Source: an uncultured Peptococcaceae bacterium
GTDB taxonomy: Bacteria; Bacillota; Desulfotomaculia; Desulfotomaculales; Desulfallaceae
Direction: 5' to 3'
Assembly (NCBI GenBank): GCA_913064925.1
Contig: CAJYBN010000001.1
Location: 1-38,551 of the forward strand
Length of the DNA: 38,551 nt
Shown: positions 23,908 through 31,475 of the stretch, one piece after another
Numbering within the stretch: the first letter of the stretch is position 1
Layout of the letters: each line of letters opens with the position of its first letter
Translations under genes and position numbers: made by a program
The notes under the pieces: generated by a model
Database searches by the model: none
Told to the model about the DNA's origin: nothing
What the model saw: the letters and a program-made list of their open reading frames with translations, nothing else

Positions 23908-25773
23908 ATGATTGGTAAAATGCTGGGTAACAGGTATGAAATACTGGAAAAGCTGGGCGGGGGAGGTATGGCCATTGTTTATAAGAGCAGGGATACTTTA
24001 CTGAACCGCCTGGTAACCATCAAGGTATTGCGTCCGGAATTCACCTCGGACGAGAATTTCATCAAGCGGTTCCGCCGCGAAGCGCAGGCGGTGGCCAGCT
24101 TGTCTCATCCCAATATCGTCAATATCCACGACGTGGGGCACGAAGACGGTGTCCATTACCTGGTAATGGAATTCGTGGAGGGCGACAACCTCAAGACCAT
24201 CATTAAGCAAAAGGGCCGGCTCGACCCGGCGGAATCAGTGCGTATTGCCGTACAGGTTTGCGAAGCCCTGCAGCATGCCCATGAAAACAACATAGTGCAC
24301 AGGGATGTCAAGCCGCATAATATTTTAATTACCAAGCAGGGGCGGGCCAAATTGACCGACTTCGGTATCGCTATGGAAGCTACCGCCGCCACCTTGACCA
24401 GGACCGACACCATCATCGGGTCGGTACACTATTTAAGCCCGGAACAGGCGCGGGGCGAAACGGCTACCGCCAGGTCGGATATATACGCCGTGGGTATTTT
24501 GCTTTACGAAATGCTTACCGGAAAGCAGCCTTACAGCGGCGATAGCCCCATCGCCGTGGCCCTCAAGCATATCCAGGAGACGCCGCAGCCCGTCGACAAG
24601 GTTAACCCGGCGGTACCCCCCGAGCTGGCGGCGGTGGTTATGCGGGCCATGGAAAAAAACCCCGAGCGCCGGTACCAAAGCGCCGGGGAACTGGCCAAGC
24701 ACCTGGAGATGGCTGTTGAAGACACCGGTCAGGCTACGGTGATACTGCCGGCGGGGAACGTGAAGCGAGCCGCGCCGGAACAGGAGGAAGACGACTTGAC
24801 GGGCGCAAGAGGAAACAACGGTTGGCTCACGCCCCGCTTCTGGGTATGGGCGGCGGTAATTGTGCTGCTGGCCGGGATGGTTACCGGAGGAGTATATGGC
24901 TTTTACAAATATATGGATGTGCCGGTGGTCAAAGTGCCCGGCGTGGTGGGAATGCCCGAGGAACAGGCCAGGGCCGAACTGAAGGCGCTGGGCCTGCAGG
25001 TACAAACCAGGGAGGTCCACAGCGAAGAGCCTAGGGGGATCGTCATCGCGCAGGATCCTGGCCCGGACGACCCCGAGGTTAAGCTGCCGCGGGTGGTCAA
25101 CCTGACGGTCAGCAAGGGGCCCGAAATGAAAGTGGTACCAAATTTGCACAACTTGACCGTCAGCGATGCATACATGCGGCTGGCTGAGGCAGGCCTGCTT
25201 TTGGCCCAGCCGCCCGCGGAGGCATTTCACCCCCAGGTGGAAAAAGGTAAAATAATTGCTCAAAGCCCCGATATGGGGCAAAGGGTGCCCAAGGGATCCG
25301 CAGTGCAGGTCACCGTAAGCAAGGGGCCGGAACCCAAAATGCAAAAGGTGCCCGACCTGACCGGCATGACTTTGCATGAGGCTCGCGGTATGCTGGCGGA
25401 GGTTAACCTGGCCGTCGACGAGAAGGCTATATCCTATGCCTACGACGCGGGCTACCTGAAGGGGCAAATCATTAAGCAGGAACCTGCCGCCGGCACGGAA
25501 GTGACCGAAGGGACGAAAATCAAGGTGGTGCTGAACCACAGCCCGGGCCCGGTGGAAAAGCAGGATACCGTGCATATAGAGGATGAAATACCCCGGGACG
25601 GTCGTACCCACATGGTGGAGATTGTGGTTACCGATACGGAAGGCAGAAAAGTGCAGTACGCCGGCACTCATACAGCCGGCGACAAAATCACCAAGACCAT
25701 CACTTATGCCGGCGGCGGAGTGGTGCAAATATATATCGACGGTAAGCTGGTGGCGGAAAACAAGTTGCAATAA
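23908..25773 (+). CDS. prkC: PASTA-domain eukaryotic-like Ser/Thr protein kinase
   Basis: This 621-residue protein has a cytoplasmic kinase domain (1-270) with the glycine loop LGGGGMAIVY, ATP lysine K39, HRDVKPHN with catalytic D133, DFG D151 and a Thr-rich activation loop (TLTRTDTIIGS). A membrane helix is at about 311-333, followed by three PASTA repeats (about 340-407, 408-476, 477-549) and a C-terminal beta-rich extension resembling the Ig-like tail of PrkC. PASTA domains bind muropeptides or lipid II outside the cell. The start was set to ATG 23908, with GAGG upstream. Its phosphatase and two FHA readers are encoded upstream. Confidence 0.96.
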   Translation: MIGKMLGNRYEILEKLGGGGMAIVYKSRDTLLNRLVTIKVLRPEFTSDENFIKRFRREAQAVASLSHPNIVNIHDVGHEDGVHYLVMEFVEGDNLKTIIKQKGRLDPAESVRIAVQVCEALQHAHENNIVHRDVKPHNILITKQGRAKLTDFGIAMEATAATLTRTDTIIGSVHYLSPEQARGETATARSDIYAVGILLYEMLTGKQPYSGDSPIAVALKHIQETPQPVDKVNPAVPPELAAVVMRAMEKNPERRYQSAGELAKHLEMAVEDTGQATVILPAGNVKRAAPEQEEDDLTGARGNNGWLTPRFWVWAAVIVLLAGMVTGGVYGFYKYMDVPVVKVPGVVGMPEEQARAELKALGLQVQTREVHSEEPRGIVIAQDPGPDDPEVKLPRVVNLTVSKGPEMKVVPNLHNLTVSDAYMRLAEAGLLLAQPPAEAFHPQVEKGKIIAQSPDMGQRVPKGSAVQVTVSKGPEPKMQKVPDLTGMTLHEARGMLAEVNLAVDEKAISYAYDAGYLKGQIIKQEPAAGTEVTEGTKIKVVLNHSPGPVEKQDTVHIEDEIPRDGRTHMVEIVVTDTEGRKVQYAGTHTAGDKITKTITYAGGGVVQIYIDGKLVAENKLQ

Positions 25774-25783
25774 GGAGGTATAT

Positions 25784-26650
25784 ATGGATGGCGTAATTAT
25801 CAAGGCCTACGGCGGGTTTTATTTCGTCCGGGCGGTGGATCGCGAGCTCAAATGCACCATCAGGGGCAAGGTGCGCCGGCAATACGGGCAAGTGCTGGTT
25901 GGCGACCGGGTGCGCGTTGTCGAGACCGGCGACGGCCAGGGTGTGGTGGAGGCCCTTTTGCTCCGGCGCTGCGCCCTGACCAGACCTCCCGTGGCCAACG
26001 TGGATCAAGCCGTTATCATATTCTCGTTCACGGAGCCGGAACCCAACGCTGTGCTGCTGGACCGTTTTTTGGTCCAGGCCCAGGCGGCCGGCGTGGACCC
26101 CGTGATATGTTTCAACAAGCTCGATCTTGCCGGGCCCGGGGAATGCGCAATACTGGAGCATTACGAGCGGGCCGGGCACCCGCTGCTGCAGGTGAGCGCC
26201 AAAACGGGTGCCAATATAGAAAGGCTGCGCGAGATCCTGCGGGGACGCATTTCCGTGTTTGCCGGGCCGTCCGGTGTGGGCAAATCCAGCCTGCTCAATG
26301 CCCTGCAGCCCGGCCTGAAACTTAAAACAGGGGAAGTAAGCCGCAAGTTAAAGCGGGGAAGGCATACCACCCGGCACGTGGAGCTTATCCCTCTGGCCGG
26401 CGGCTTTGTTGCCGATACGCCGGGCTTTTCCAGCTTGCAGCTGCCTCCTATGTCCAGGCAGGAGCTGGCCGGCTATTTTCCCGAGTTTACCGCGGTAGGG
26501 GAGCAGTGCAGGTTTGCCGATTGTCTTCACCGGGACGAACCCGGGTGCGCGGTCAAACAAGCCGTGCAGTTGGGGCGGTTGTCGCCGCTTCGTTACCGGC
26601 ATTACCTGGAATTTTTAGATGAAGTGATTAACGGGGAAAGGAGATATTAA
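25784..26650 (+). CDS. rsgA: Ribosome small-subunit GTPase RsgA (YloQ/YjeQ)
   Basis: This 288-residue protein has an N-terminal OB-fold and a circularly permuted GTPase domain: NKLD (111-114) comes before GPSGVGKS (161-168) and DTPG (211-214). A C-terminal zinc knuckle carries C242, C247, H249 and C255. It checks late 30S assembly. The start was set to ATG 25784 because AAGGAGG lies directly upstream (25772-25778); the open frame extends 67 codons further back into the kinase gene but those codons are not RsgA-like. The prkC-rsgA-rpe order is shared with Bacillus. Confidence 0.97.
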   Translation: MDGVIIKAYGGFYFVRAVDRELKCTIRGKVRRQYGQVLVGDRVRVVETGDGQGVVEALLLRRCALTRPPVANVDQAVIIFSFTEPEPNAVLLDRFLVQAQAAGVDPVICFNKLDLAGPGECAILEHYERAGHPLLQVSAKTGANIERLREILRGRISVFAGPSGVGKSSLLNALQPGLKLKTGEVSRKLKRGRHTTRHVELIPLAGGFVADTPGFSSLQLPPMSRQELAGYFPEFTAVGEQCRFADCLHRDEPGCAVKQAVQLGRLSPLRYRHYLEFLDEVINGERRY

Positions 26651-26652
26651 AG

Positions 26653-27324
26653 TTGATCAAAATTGCACCGTCCATATTGGCGGCCGACTTCGCCTTCCTT
26701 GGAGAACAGGTGCGGGCTGTGGAAAGGGCCGGGGTAGACATGCTGCACATTGACGTCATGGACGGGCACTTTGTGCCCAACATTACCGTAGGCCCGCTGG
26801 TGGTGGAAGCCCTGCGCCCGCACTGCGGGCTTGTTTTTGACGTACACCTGATGATCGACGACCCCGATCGCTACATCCGGAGGTTTGCCGAGGCGGGCGC
26901 TGATATTATTACCGTGCACGCAGAAGCCTGTGCCCACCTGCACCGGACCCTGCAGATGATCAAGCAGGCCGGTAAAAAGGCCGGGCTGGCTTTTAACCCC
27001 GCTACGCCGCCCGCTGGGCTGGATTACGTGCTGCCCCTGTTGGACCTGGTCCTGGTTATGACCGTTAACCCCGGCTTCGGCGGGCAAGAATTCATCGAGG
27101 AAATGCTGCCCAAAATCGGTGCGGTCAGGAACTGCCTGCGCCGCCACAAGGCCGAAGTCCTGCTGGAGGTGGACGGGGGGATCAACGCCCGTACTGCTCC
27201 CCTTGCGGTCAAGGCGGGCGCGGACGTGCTGGTGGCCGGGTCGGCCGTTTTCGGGGAAGGCGACCCCGCTTCGTCGGTTCGCCGGCTTAAGGAGGCTGCC
27301 GCTGCCGCCGGGGTTCAGATGTAA
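26653..27324 (+). CDS. rpe: Ribulose-phosphate 3-epimerase
   Basis: This 223-residue TIM-barrel protein has the family motifs KIAPSILAADFA, HIDVMDGHFVPN, DVHLMIDDPDRYI, VMTVNPGFGGQ and EVDGGIN. It interconverts ribulose-5-phosphate and xylulose-5-phosphate with metal at the His/Asp site. The start is TTG 26653, with AAAGGAG overlapping the end of rsgA. It is the last gene of the long same-strand run; no clear terminator follows, only a weak TTTTCC/GGAAAA inverted repeat at about 27340-27359. Confidence 0.96.
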   Translation: MIKIAPSILAADFAFLGEQVRAVERAGVDMLHIDVMDGHFVPNITVGPLVVEALRPHCGLVFDVHLMIDDPDRYIRRFAEAGADIITVHAEACAHLHRTLQMIKQAGKKAGLAFNPATPPAGLDYVLPLLDLVLVMTVNPGFGGQEFIEEMLPKIGAVRNCLRRHKAEVLLEVDGGINARTAPLAVKAGADVLVAGSAVFGEGDPASSVRRLKEAAAAAGVQM

Positions 27325-27415
27325 AGTGATTAATAAAATTTTCCCGGTCAAAAGGAAAAACACAATTTACAGCAAATTATAACAGGAAAAGTGTACATAT
27401 CAGGTTGATAAGTGG

Positions 27416-27838
27416 GTGTATGGAATGCAAAATGAAGGCCAACTGGTAATTTTTGCACTGGCCGACCAGCTATATGCATTGCCGATCCAGGAAACCCAGG
27501 AGATAATCCGCATGACCGATATCACCAGGGTTCCCAACACCAAGGAATACGTGGAGGGCATCATCAACCTGCGGGGCAGCATCGTTCCCGTCATCAACCT
27601 GCACCGCCGCCTGGGCCTGCCGGACAAAGAACACGACGACGCCACCCGCATCATTGTCGTGGAATACAACGGGCAAAAAGTGGGCATGATCGTGGATAAC
27701 GTGCAGGAAGTGGGCAGGTACGCGGAGGACGAGGTAGAACCGCCCGCCGTGGCCGGCGACAACGTGGACTACCTGAGCGGCGTGGTGAAAAAGGGAGAGG
27801 AACTTTGGCTTTTGCTTAATTTGGCCAAGGTGTTGTAA
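27416..27838 (+). CDS. cheW: CheW-like scaffold protein
   Basis: This protein of about 140 residues is a single CheW domain (VIFALADQLYALPIQETQEI, INLRGSIVPVINLHRRLGL, VEYNGQKVGMIVDNVQEV). CheW couples chemoreceptors to the CheA kinase. No other chemotaxis gene is in the window, so it is an orphan. The start could be GTG 27416 or ATG 27425; no strong ribosome site separates them. The identity of the domain is secure, its pathway is not. Confidence 0.92.
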   Translation: MYGMQNEGQLVIFALADQLYALPIQETQEIIRMTDITRVPNTKEYVEGIINLRGSIVPVINLHRRLGLPDKEHDDATRIIVVEYNGQKVGMIVDNVQEVGRYAEDEVEPPAVAGDNVDYLSGVVKKGEELWLLLNLAKVL

Positions 27839-27913
27839 CTGCTTACGGCCGGCGATCAGGTTGCGGAAAACCGGCTTATTAGTTATGAACAATGACGGGG
27901 ATAAAGTTACCGG

Positions 27914-29638
27914 GTGATGTTTTTTATGCCCACCAGCAGCGACTTACAGCGTAAACTGGCCGGCATAGACCGTAAAGGATACGGGGCTTACAAGTCCATA
28001 ACAGGCACCTATCAGTATGATTTTTTTACCTTGTATATTGACCATGTGCAAAGCGATCCCTTTGCACCCCCCAGTCGTATGCGGGTCAGGGTGAGCCAGC
28101 GCGTGGCTGCATTCCCGGCCGGGCTTTACCGGACTCGGCCCGGCAGGGTGGCGCTGGAGGACTTTTTAACCCGGCAGTTTGCCGCCGAGGCCCGAAAGTA
28201 TTCAGAAAAAAGGGGGACCGGCAAAAGCGGAGTCATAGCCATCGATCGCTGCGGTCAGGAAGTGCTGGAGCGTACTTCCATGGTAGTTAACAGCCAGTAC
28301 GTGGAAGCGCGTTTTACGGTGGGCCTGCCGGCGCGCGGCAGAACGGTAATGGCCGGCGAGGCCGTGGATATTTTGCTGCACCACCTTCCGGCCATAGTAA
28401 AGCATTCCTTGCTGTACGCCAGCTTGAACGCTGAAAAGCTGACCGAGCACGTGCAGCTGGCCGAGGACCAGGAAGACCTGCGCCGGCAGCTGGCAGAACT
28501 GGGGCTGGTGGCTTTTGTGGCCGACGGTTCCGTGCTTCCCCGGGAGAGCGGCATCAGCGATTTACCCCTGCGGGGGCCCAACGTGATCGCCTTTCGTTCT
28601 CCCCCCGAGTATTCGGTTACCGTAACATTGCCGCACAGGGGCAAGGTTACCGGTATGGGTATACCCCGGGGCGTCACTCTAATCGTCGGTGGAGGGTATC
28701 ACGGCAAATCCACTCTGCTGCGGGCCATTGAGCGGGGCGTATACAACCACGTTCCCGGCGACGGCCGGGAGCTGGTAATAACCGTAGCCGACGCCGTAAA
28801 GATCAGGGCCGAGGACGGGCGCAGCGTGTCGGGGGTGGACATAAGCGGGTTTATCAACAACCTGCCCTTTGGACAGGACACTACGAATTTTTCCACCAGC
28901 AACGCCAGCGGTAGCACTTCACAGGCCGCCAACATCGTGGAAGCGCTGGAAACGGGCACCCGGCTGCTGCTGTTGGATGAGGATACCAGTGCCACCAATT
29001 TTATGATCAGAGACGGCAGGATGCAGCGGCTGGTAGCCAGGGAAGCGGAACCCATCACCCCTTTCATCGACCGGGTGAGGGACCTGCTGGACAACTTTGA
29101 CACTTCTACCATCCTAGTGGTAGGAGGCTCGGGCGATTATTTCGAGGTGGCCGACAGGGTAATTATGATGCACAATTACCTGCCCCGGGACGTTACCGCC
29201 CGGGCACGGGAAATTGCCGCCGCTGCCGGGGGCGAGCGGAAGCGGGAAGTGGAGGCGCCGCTGAACAGGGTGCGGGAACGGATACCCCTGCCCCAAAGCT
29301 TGCAGTGGCAAAGTAGGGATAAAATCAAGGCCAGGGGGTTGGATGACATTCAACTGGGCCGGGAAAACGTCGATTTGCAGCACGTGGAACAGCTGGTGGA
29401 CAACAGCCAGACGGCTGCGCTGGCGGCTATCATTAAATACGCCACAGCAAAATATGTCGATGGTAAAGCTACCCTCATGCAGGTGGTACAGGCGGTGCTG
29501 CGGGACATCCAGAGAGAGGGGCTGGATATCATATCCCCCTTTCGCGGGCAGCACCCGGGGGACTTTGCCTTGCCCCGCAAGTACGAGATTGCGGCAGCCT
29601 TTAACAGGTACCGCGGCCTGAGGGTTAAACAAAAATAA
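27914..29638 (+). CDS. ABC-class ATPase of the COG3044 type, function unknown
   Basis: This protein of about 574 residues is recognised from the N-terminal GYGAYKSITGTY and YIDHVQSDPFAPPSRMRVRV segments. The ATPase core has Walker A GGGYHGKST (259-267), a signature-like region TNFSTSNASGSTSQAANI (about 324-341) and Walker B LLLLDEDTSATNF (351-363). No membrane helices are seen and no permease is adjacent, so it is not a transporter ATPase. The family is called a predicted ATPase of the ABC class and its role is not known to me. The start is uncertain (GTG 27914, ATG 27917 or ATG 27926). A GC-rich palindrome follows the stop. Confidence 0.85.
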   Translation: MMFFMPTSSDLQRKLAGIDRKGYGAYKSITGTYQYDFFTLYIDHVQSDPFAPPSRMRVRVSQRVAAFPAGLYRTRPGRVALEDFLTRQFAAEARKYSEKRGTGKSGVIAIDRCGQEVLERTSMVVNSQYVEARFTVGLPARGRTVMAGEAVDILLHHLPAIVKHSLLYASLNAEKLTEHVQLAEDQEDLRRQLAELGLVAFVADGSVLPRESGISDLPLRGPNVIAFRSPPEYSVTVTLPHRGKVTGMGIPRGVTLIVGGGYHGKSTLLRAIERGVYNHVPGDGRELVITVADAVKIRAEDGRSVSGVDISGFINNLPFGQDTTNFSTSNASGSTSQAANIVEALETGTRLLLLDEDTSATNFMIRDGRMQRLVAREAEPITPFIDRVRDLLDNFDTSTILVVGGSGDYFEVADRVIMMHNYLPRDVTARAREIAAAAGGERKREVEAPLNRVRERIPLPQSLQWQSRDKIKARGLDDIQLGRENVDLQHVEQLVDNSQTAALAAIIKYATAKYVDGKATLMQVVQAVLRDIQREGLDIISPFRGQHPGDFALPRKYEIAAAFNRYRGLRVKQK

Positions 29639-29640
29639 AG

Positions 29641-29673
29641 CGGCGGCCGGGTAATTACCCGGGCGATTCGCCG
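29641..29673. repeat. 16-nt perfect palindrome nested in a second inverted repeat
   Basis: CCGGGTAATTACCCGG (29647-29662) is a perfect palindrome. It is bracketed by CGGCG (29641-29645) and CGCCG (29669-29673). It lies between the stop of the ATPase gene and the ribosome site of the CBS gene, where it could be a hairpin or a dimer operator. No T-run follows. Confidence 0.55.
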
Positions 29674-29689
29674 AAAGGAGAGTGCGACC

Positions 29690-30322
29690 GTGTTTGTCAA
29701 GGATTTCATGAGCGCTTCCCCCATTACCATCAACGCTGACACGCCCATACTGGAAGCACTGAACATTATGCGCAAAAGGAAGGTGCACCAGCTGCCGGTC
29801 ATGGACCATGGGAAACTGGTGGGGCTGGTCACCGAGCGGGAACTATTGAAAGTTTCGCCGTCGCCTGCCACCACGCTCAGCGTTTTCGAAATGAACTACT
29901 TGTTGTCCAAAATGACCGTCAGGGAAGTGCTGGTAAAAGACCCCATCACCGTGGAACCGTCCTGTACCATTGAGGAAGCGGCTCTGCAAATGCGCCAGCA
30001 CCATGTCCGTTCTCTGCTGGTGGTGGATGGTGAGAAGCTGCAAGGTATTATTACCCAAACCGACGTTTTTGACGCGCTTATCCGCATATTCGGCTTACAC
30101 AGGGCCGGAGTAAGGCTGGTCCTGGAAATGGAAAACAAGGTTGGCGCCCTGGCGGATTTACTAGCCATTGTAAAAAAACATGGGTTGAACGTCATCGGAG
30201 TGGCCTGCCGCGAAATGGAAGACCAAAAAGTTCACGTCATGCTTAGGTTGGGCGCCTCGGTCGTTGACGAGCTGCTGGATGATCTTGCCGCTAATGGGAT
30301 TCGTATTCTTTATAATAGTTAA
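29690..30322 (+). CDS. CBS-CBS-ACT domain protein (AcuB-like)
   Basis: This 210-residue protein has two CBS motifs (about 1-60, VKDFMSASPITINADTPI; and about 75-132, VREVLVKDPITVEPS) and a C-terminal ACT-like domain (about 138-208, VRLVLEMENKVGALADLL). The layout matches AcuB, which is linked to acetoin use in Bacillus, but related proteins occur widely and the ligand is unknown; adenine nucleotides bind CBS pairs in general. The start is GTG 29690, with AAAGGAG upstream. No acetoin gene is nearby, so no symbol is assigned. Confidence 0.9.
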   Translation: MFVKDFMSASPITINADTPILEALNIMRKRKVHQLPVMDHGKLVGLVTERELLKVSPSPATTLSVFEMNYLLSKMTVREVLVKDPITVEPSCTIEEAALQMRQHHVRSLLVVDGEKLQGIITQTDVFDALIRIFGLHRAGVRLVLEMENKVGALADLLAIVKKHGLNVIGVACREMEDQKVHVMLRLGASVVDELLDDLAANGIRILYNS

Positions 30323-30385
30323 AAGAAATAATAGTTAAGAAATAACCCCTGCGGGAACCGGAAACACGCTTTGCTATGGCCATAC

Positions 30386-30392
30386 AAGGAGG
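30386..30392 (+). promoter_or_regulatory. Ribosome-binding site of the GntR/RCK_C gene
   Basis: AAGGAGG lies 11 nt before TTG 30404 and 14 nt before ATG 30407; GGAAGG at 30397-30402 is an alternative closer site. Either way the longer frame from 30371 is excluded as the true start. Confidence 0.5.
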
Positions 30393-30406
30393 AACAGGAA
30401 GGCTTG

Positions 30407-31063
30407 ATGCAGGAAAGTCAACCCCAAGTCAACTTGGCCAGATATATCACCATTGCCGTGGATATAGCCACCCGCATAGTACGCGGCGAGTATAGAATCG
30501 GGCAAAAGCTTTTCGGCAGATCCACTCTGGCCGGCAAGTACAACGTTTCGCCGGAAACCATCAGGCGCGCTCTAACGCTGCTGCAGGAGCGGGGTATCGT
30601 GGAAGTCATGCCCGGCGTGGGCGTGGTGGTAAAATCCGACCGCGCGGCTCACGAATACCTGGCGGATTATAACCAAAAAAAAGTGTTGTTTGACATCCAG
30701 GAGCGGCTGACGGAGCTGCTTAAGCAAAGGGAGAAGTTAAATTATGAAATAGACCGCCTTACCAACCAGTTGTTGGATTACACCTTTAAAATGGCGGGAA
30801 GGCTGCAAAAGCTGGAAGAGATAAGCGTACCTGCTAATTCGCCGCTGCTGGGCAAGTCGCTGGCCGAGGTGGGTTTCCGGGCCCGTACCGGCGCCACTGT
30901 TTTGTCCATCTACCGCCAGGGGCAAGAAATTTTGTCCCCGGAAGCCAATACCAGCCTACAGGCGGGGGACGTACTGCTGGTTGTCGGAACCAATGAGTCG
31001 GCCAAAATGGTGCAGCAGCTGGTCGAAGGGGGCATCATTTCAGGCGATGTAACGGAACATTAA
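30407..31063 (+). CDS. busR: GntR-type regulator with RCK_C (TrkA_C) domain, BusR-like
   Basis: This 218-residue protein has a GntR winged helix (about 8-75: RSTLAGKYNVSPETIRRALTLLQERGIVEV), a coiled-coil middle (about 88-135: LTELLKQREKLNYEIDRLTNQ) and a C-terminal RCK_C domain (about 140-210: ISVPANSPLLGKSLAEVGF, GDVLLVVGT). The same three parts in the same order define BusR of Lactococcus and Streptococcus, a repressor of the BusAB glycine betaine transporter that senses cyclic di-AMP through RCK_C. An OpuA operon lies about 4 kb downstream, beyond an IS scar, which fits that role. The assignment rests on architecture and context, so the symbol is tentative. A strong terminator follows the stop. 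Confidence 0.8.
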   Translation: MQESQPQVNLARYITIAVDIATRIVRGEYRIGQKLFGRSTLAGKYNVSPETIRRALTLLQERGIVEVMPGVGVVVKSDRAAHEYLADYNQKKVLFDIQERLTELLKQREKLNYEIDRLTNQLLDYTFKMAGRLQKLEEISVPANSPLLGKSLAEVGFRARTGATVLSIYRQGQEILSPEANTSLQAGDVLLVVGTNESAKMVQQLVEGGIISGDVTEH

Positions 31064-31095
31064 AAAGCCTTGACGTGCAAGCGCAAGGCTTTTTT
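31062..31095 (+). terminator. Intrinsic terminator of the busR-like gene
   Basis: AAAAAGCCTTG (31062-31072) pairs perfectly with CAAGGCTTTTT (31084-31094) around an 11-nt loop, and the right arm ends in six T. It begins within the stop codon. Sequence after it belongs to a rearranged patch. Confidence 0.88.
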
Positions 31096-31237
31096 AATGT
31101 ATGCCGGGCTTGTGTTTATTATTGAGTTTATTTATCATTTAGAGATTATTTTTTGCATTCCGGTTGTAATGTGTTTCTGGTACTACGCTGCGCAACAGGC
31201 CATGAATGAAATCAAGTGGTTCAAAAAGTGGAAAAAA

Positions 31238-31462
31238 GTGTTTAAAGGCGTTTCTTCCAGGCTGTTGCGAAAAGAATTTCCGGAGTTGAAAAAGGAGCTG
31301 TGGGGCAATAGCTTCTGGAGTTCCAGCTACTTCATCGCTTCCACCGGCCAGGTAAGTTTGGAAACGCTAAAACGCTACGTGGAGGAACAAAGCCATGAAA
31401 GGCCGTCCAAAATCAAAAAAGAAAGTGCAATAGGTCAAAAAGAAGGAATTCACCGGCAATGA
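31238..31462 (+). pseudogene. tnpA: C-terminal remnant of IS200/IS605 TnpA (Y1 transposase)
   Basis: About 75 codons are TnpA-like: FKGVSSRLLRKEFPELKK, LWGNSFWSSSYFIASTG and VSLETLKRYVEEQ with the catalytic-type tyrosine codon at 31376. The N-terminal half with the HUH metal-binding motif is missing. The open frame continues upstream to 31070, but those codons encode an unrelated hydrophobic stretch that starts inside the busR terminator, so it is a chance extension. TnpA is the single-strand transposase of this family; without HUH it cannot act. The end overlaps the start of tnpB, as is normal in IS605-type elements. Confidence 0.8.
31395..31433 (+). other. Original tnpB start with in-frame amber codon at codon 13
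   Basis: ATG 31395 has GGAGG (31381-31385) 9 nt upstream, the best translation signal in the element, and is in frame with tnpB. The frame reads MKGRPKSKKKVQ and then TAG (31431-31433), and continues VKKKEFTGNEQYKSVVITT without further stops. TAG is one transition away from CAG. The next candidate start, GTG 31476, has no clear ribosome site. Confidence 0.65.
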
Positions 31463-31475
31463 GCAGTACAAAAGC

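Noticed and set aside
25583..25783. 67-codon N-terminal extension of rsgA into the kinase gene
   Set aside because: AAGGAGG just before ATG 25784 and the normal RsgA N-terminus at that point show the extension is a chance open frame.
27340..27383. Promoter upstream of cheW (TTTACA and TATAAC)
   Set aside because: The two elements are not at a workable spacing, and no alternative sigma consensus was evident.
31070..31237. Hydrophobic N-terminal extension of the tnpA-like open frame (a possible small membrane protein)
   Set aside because: It begins inside the busR terminator, has no ribosome site, and is joined in frame to a TnpA tail by what looks like a deletion junction.
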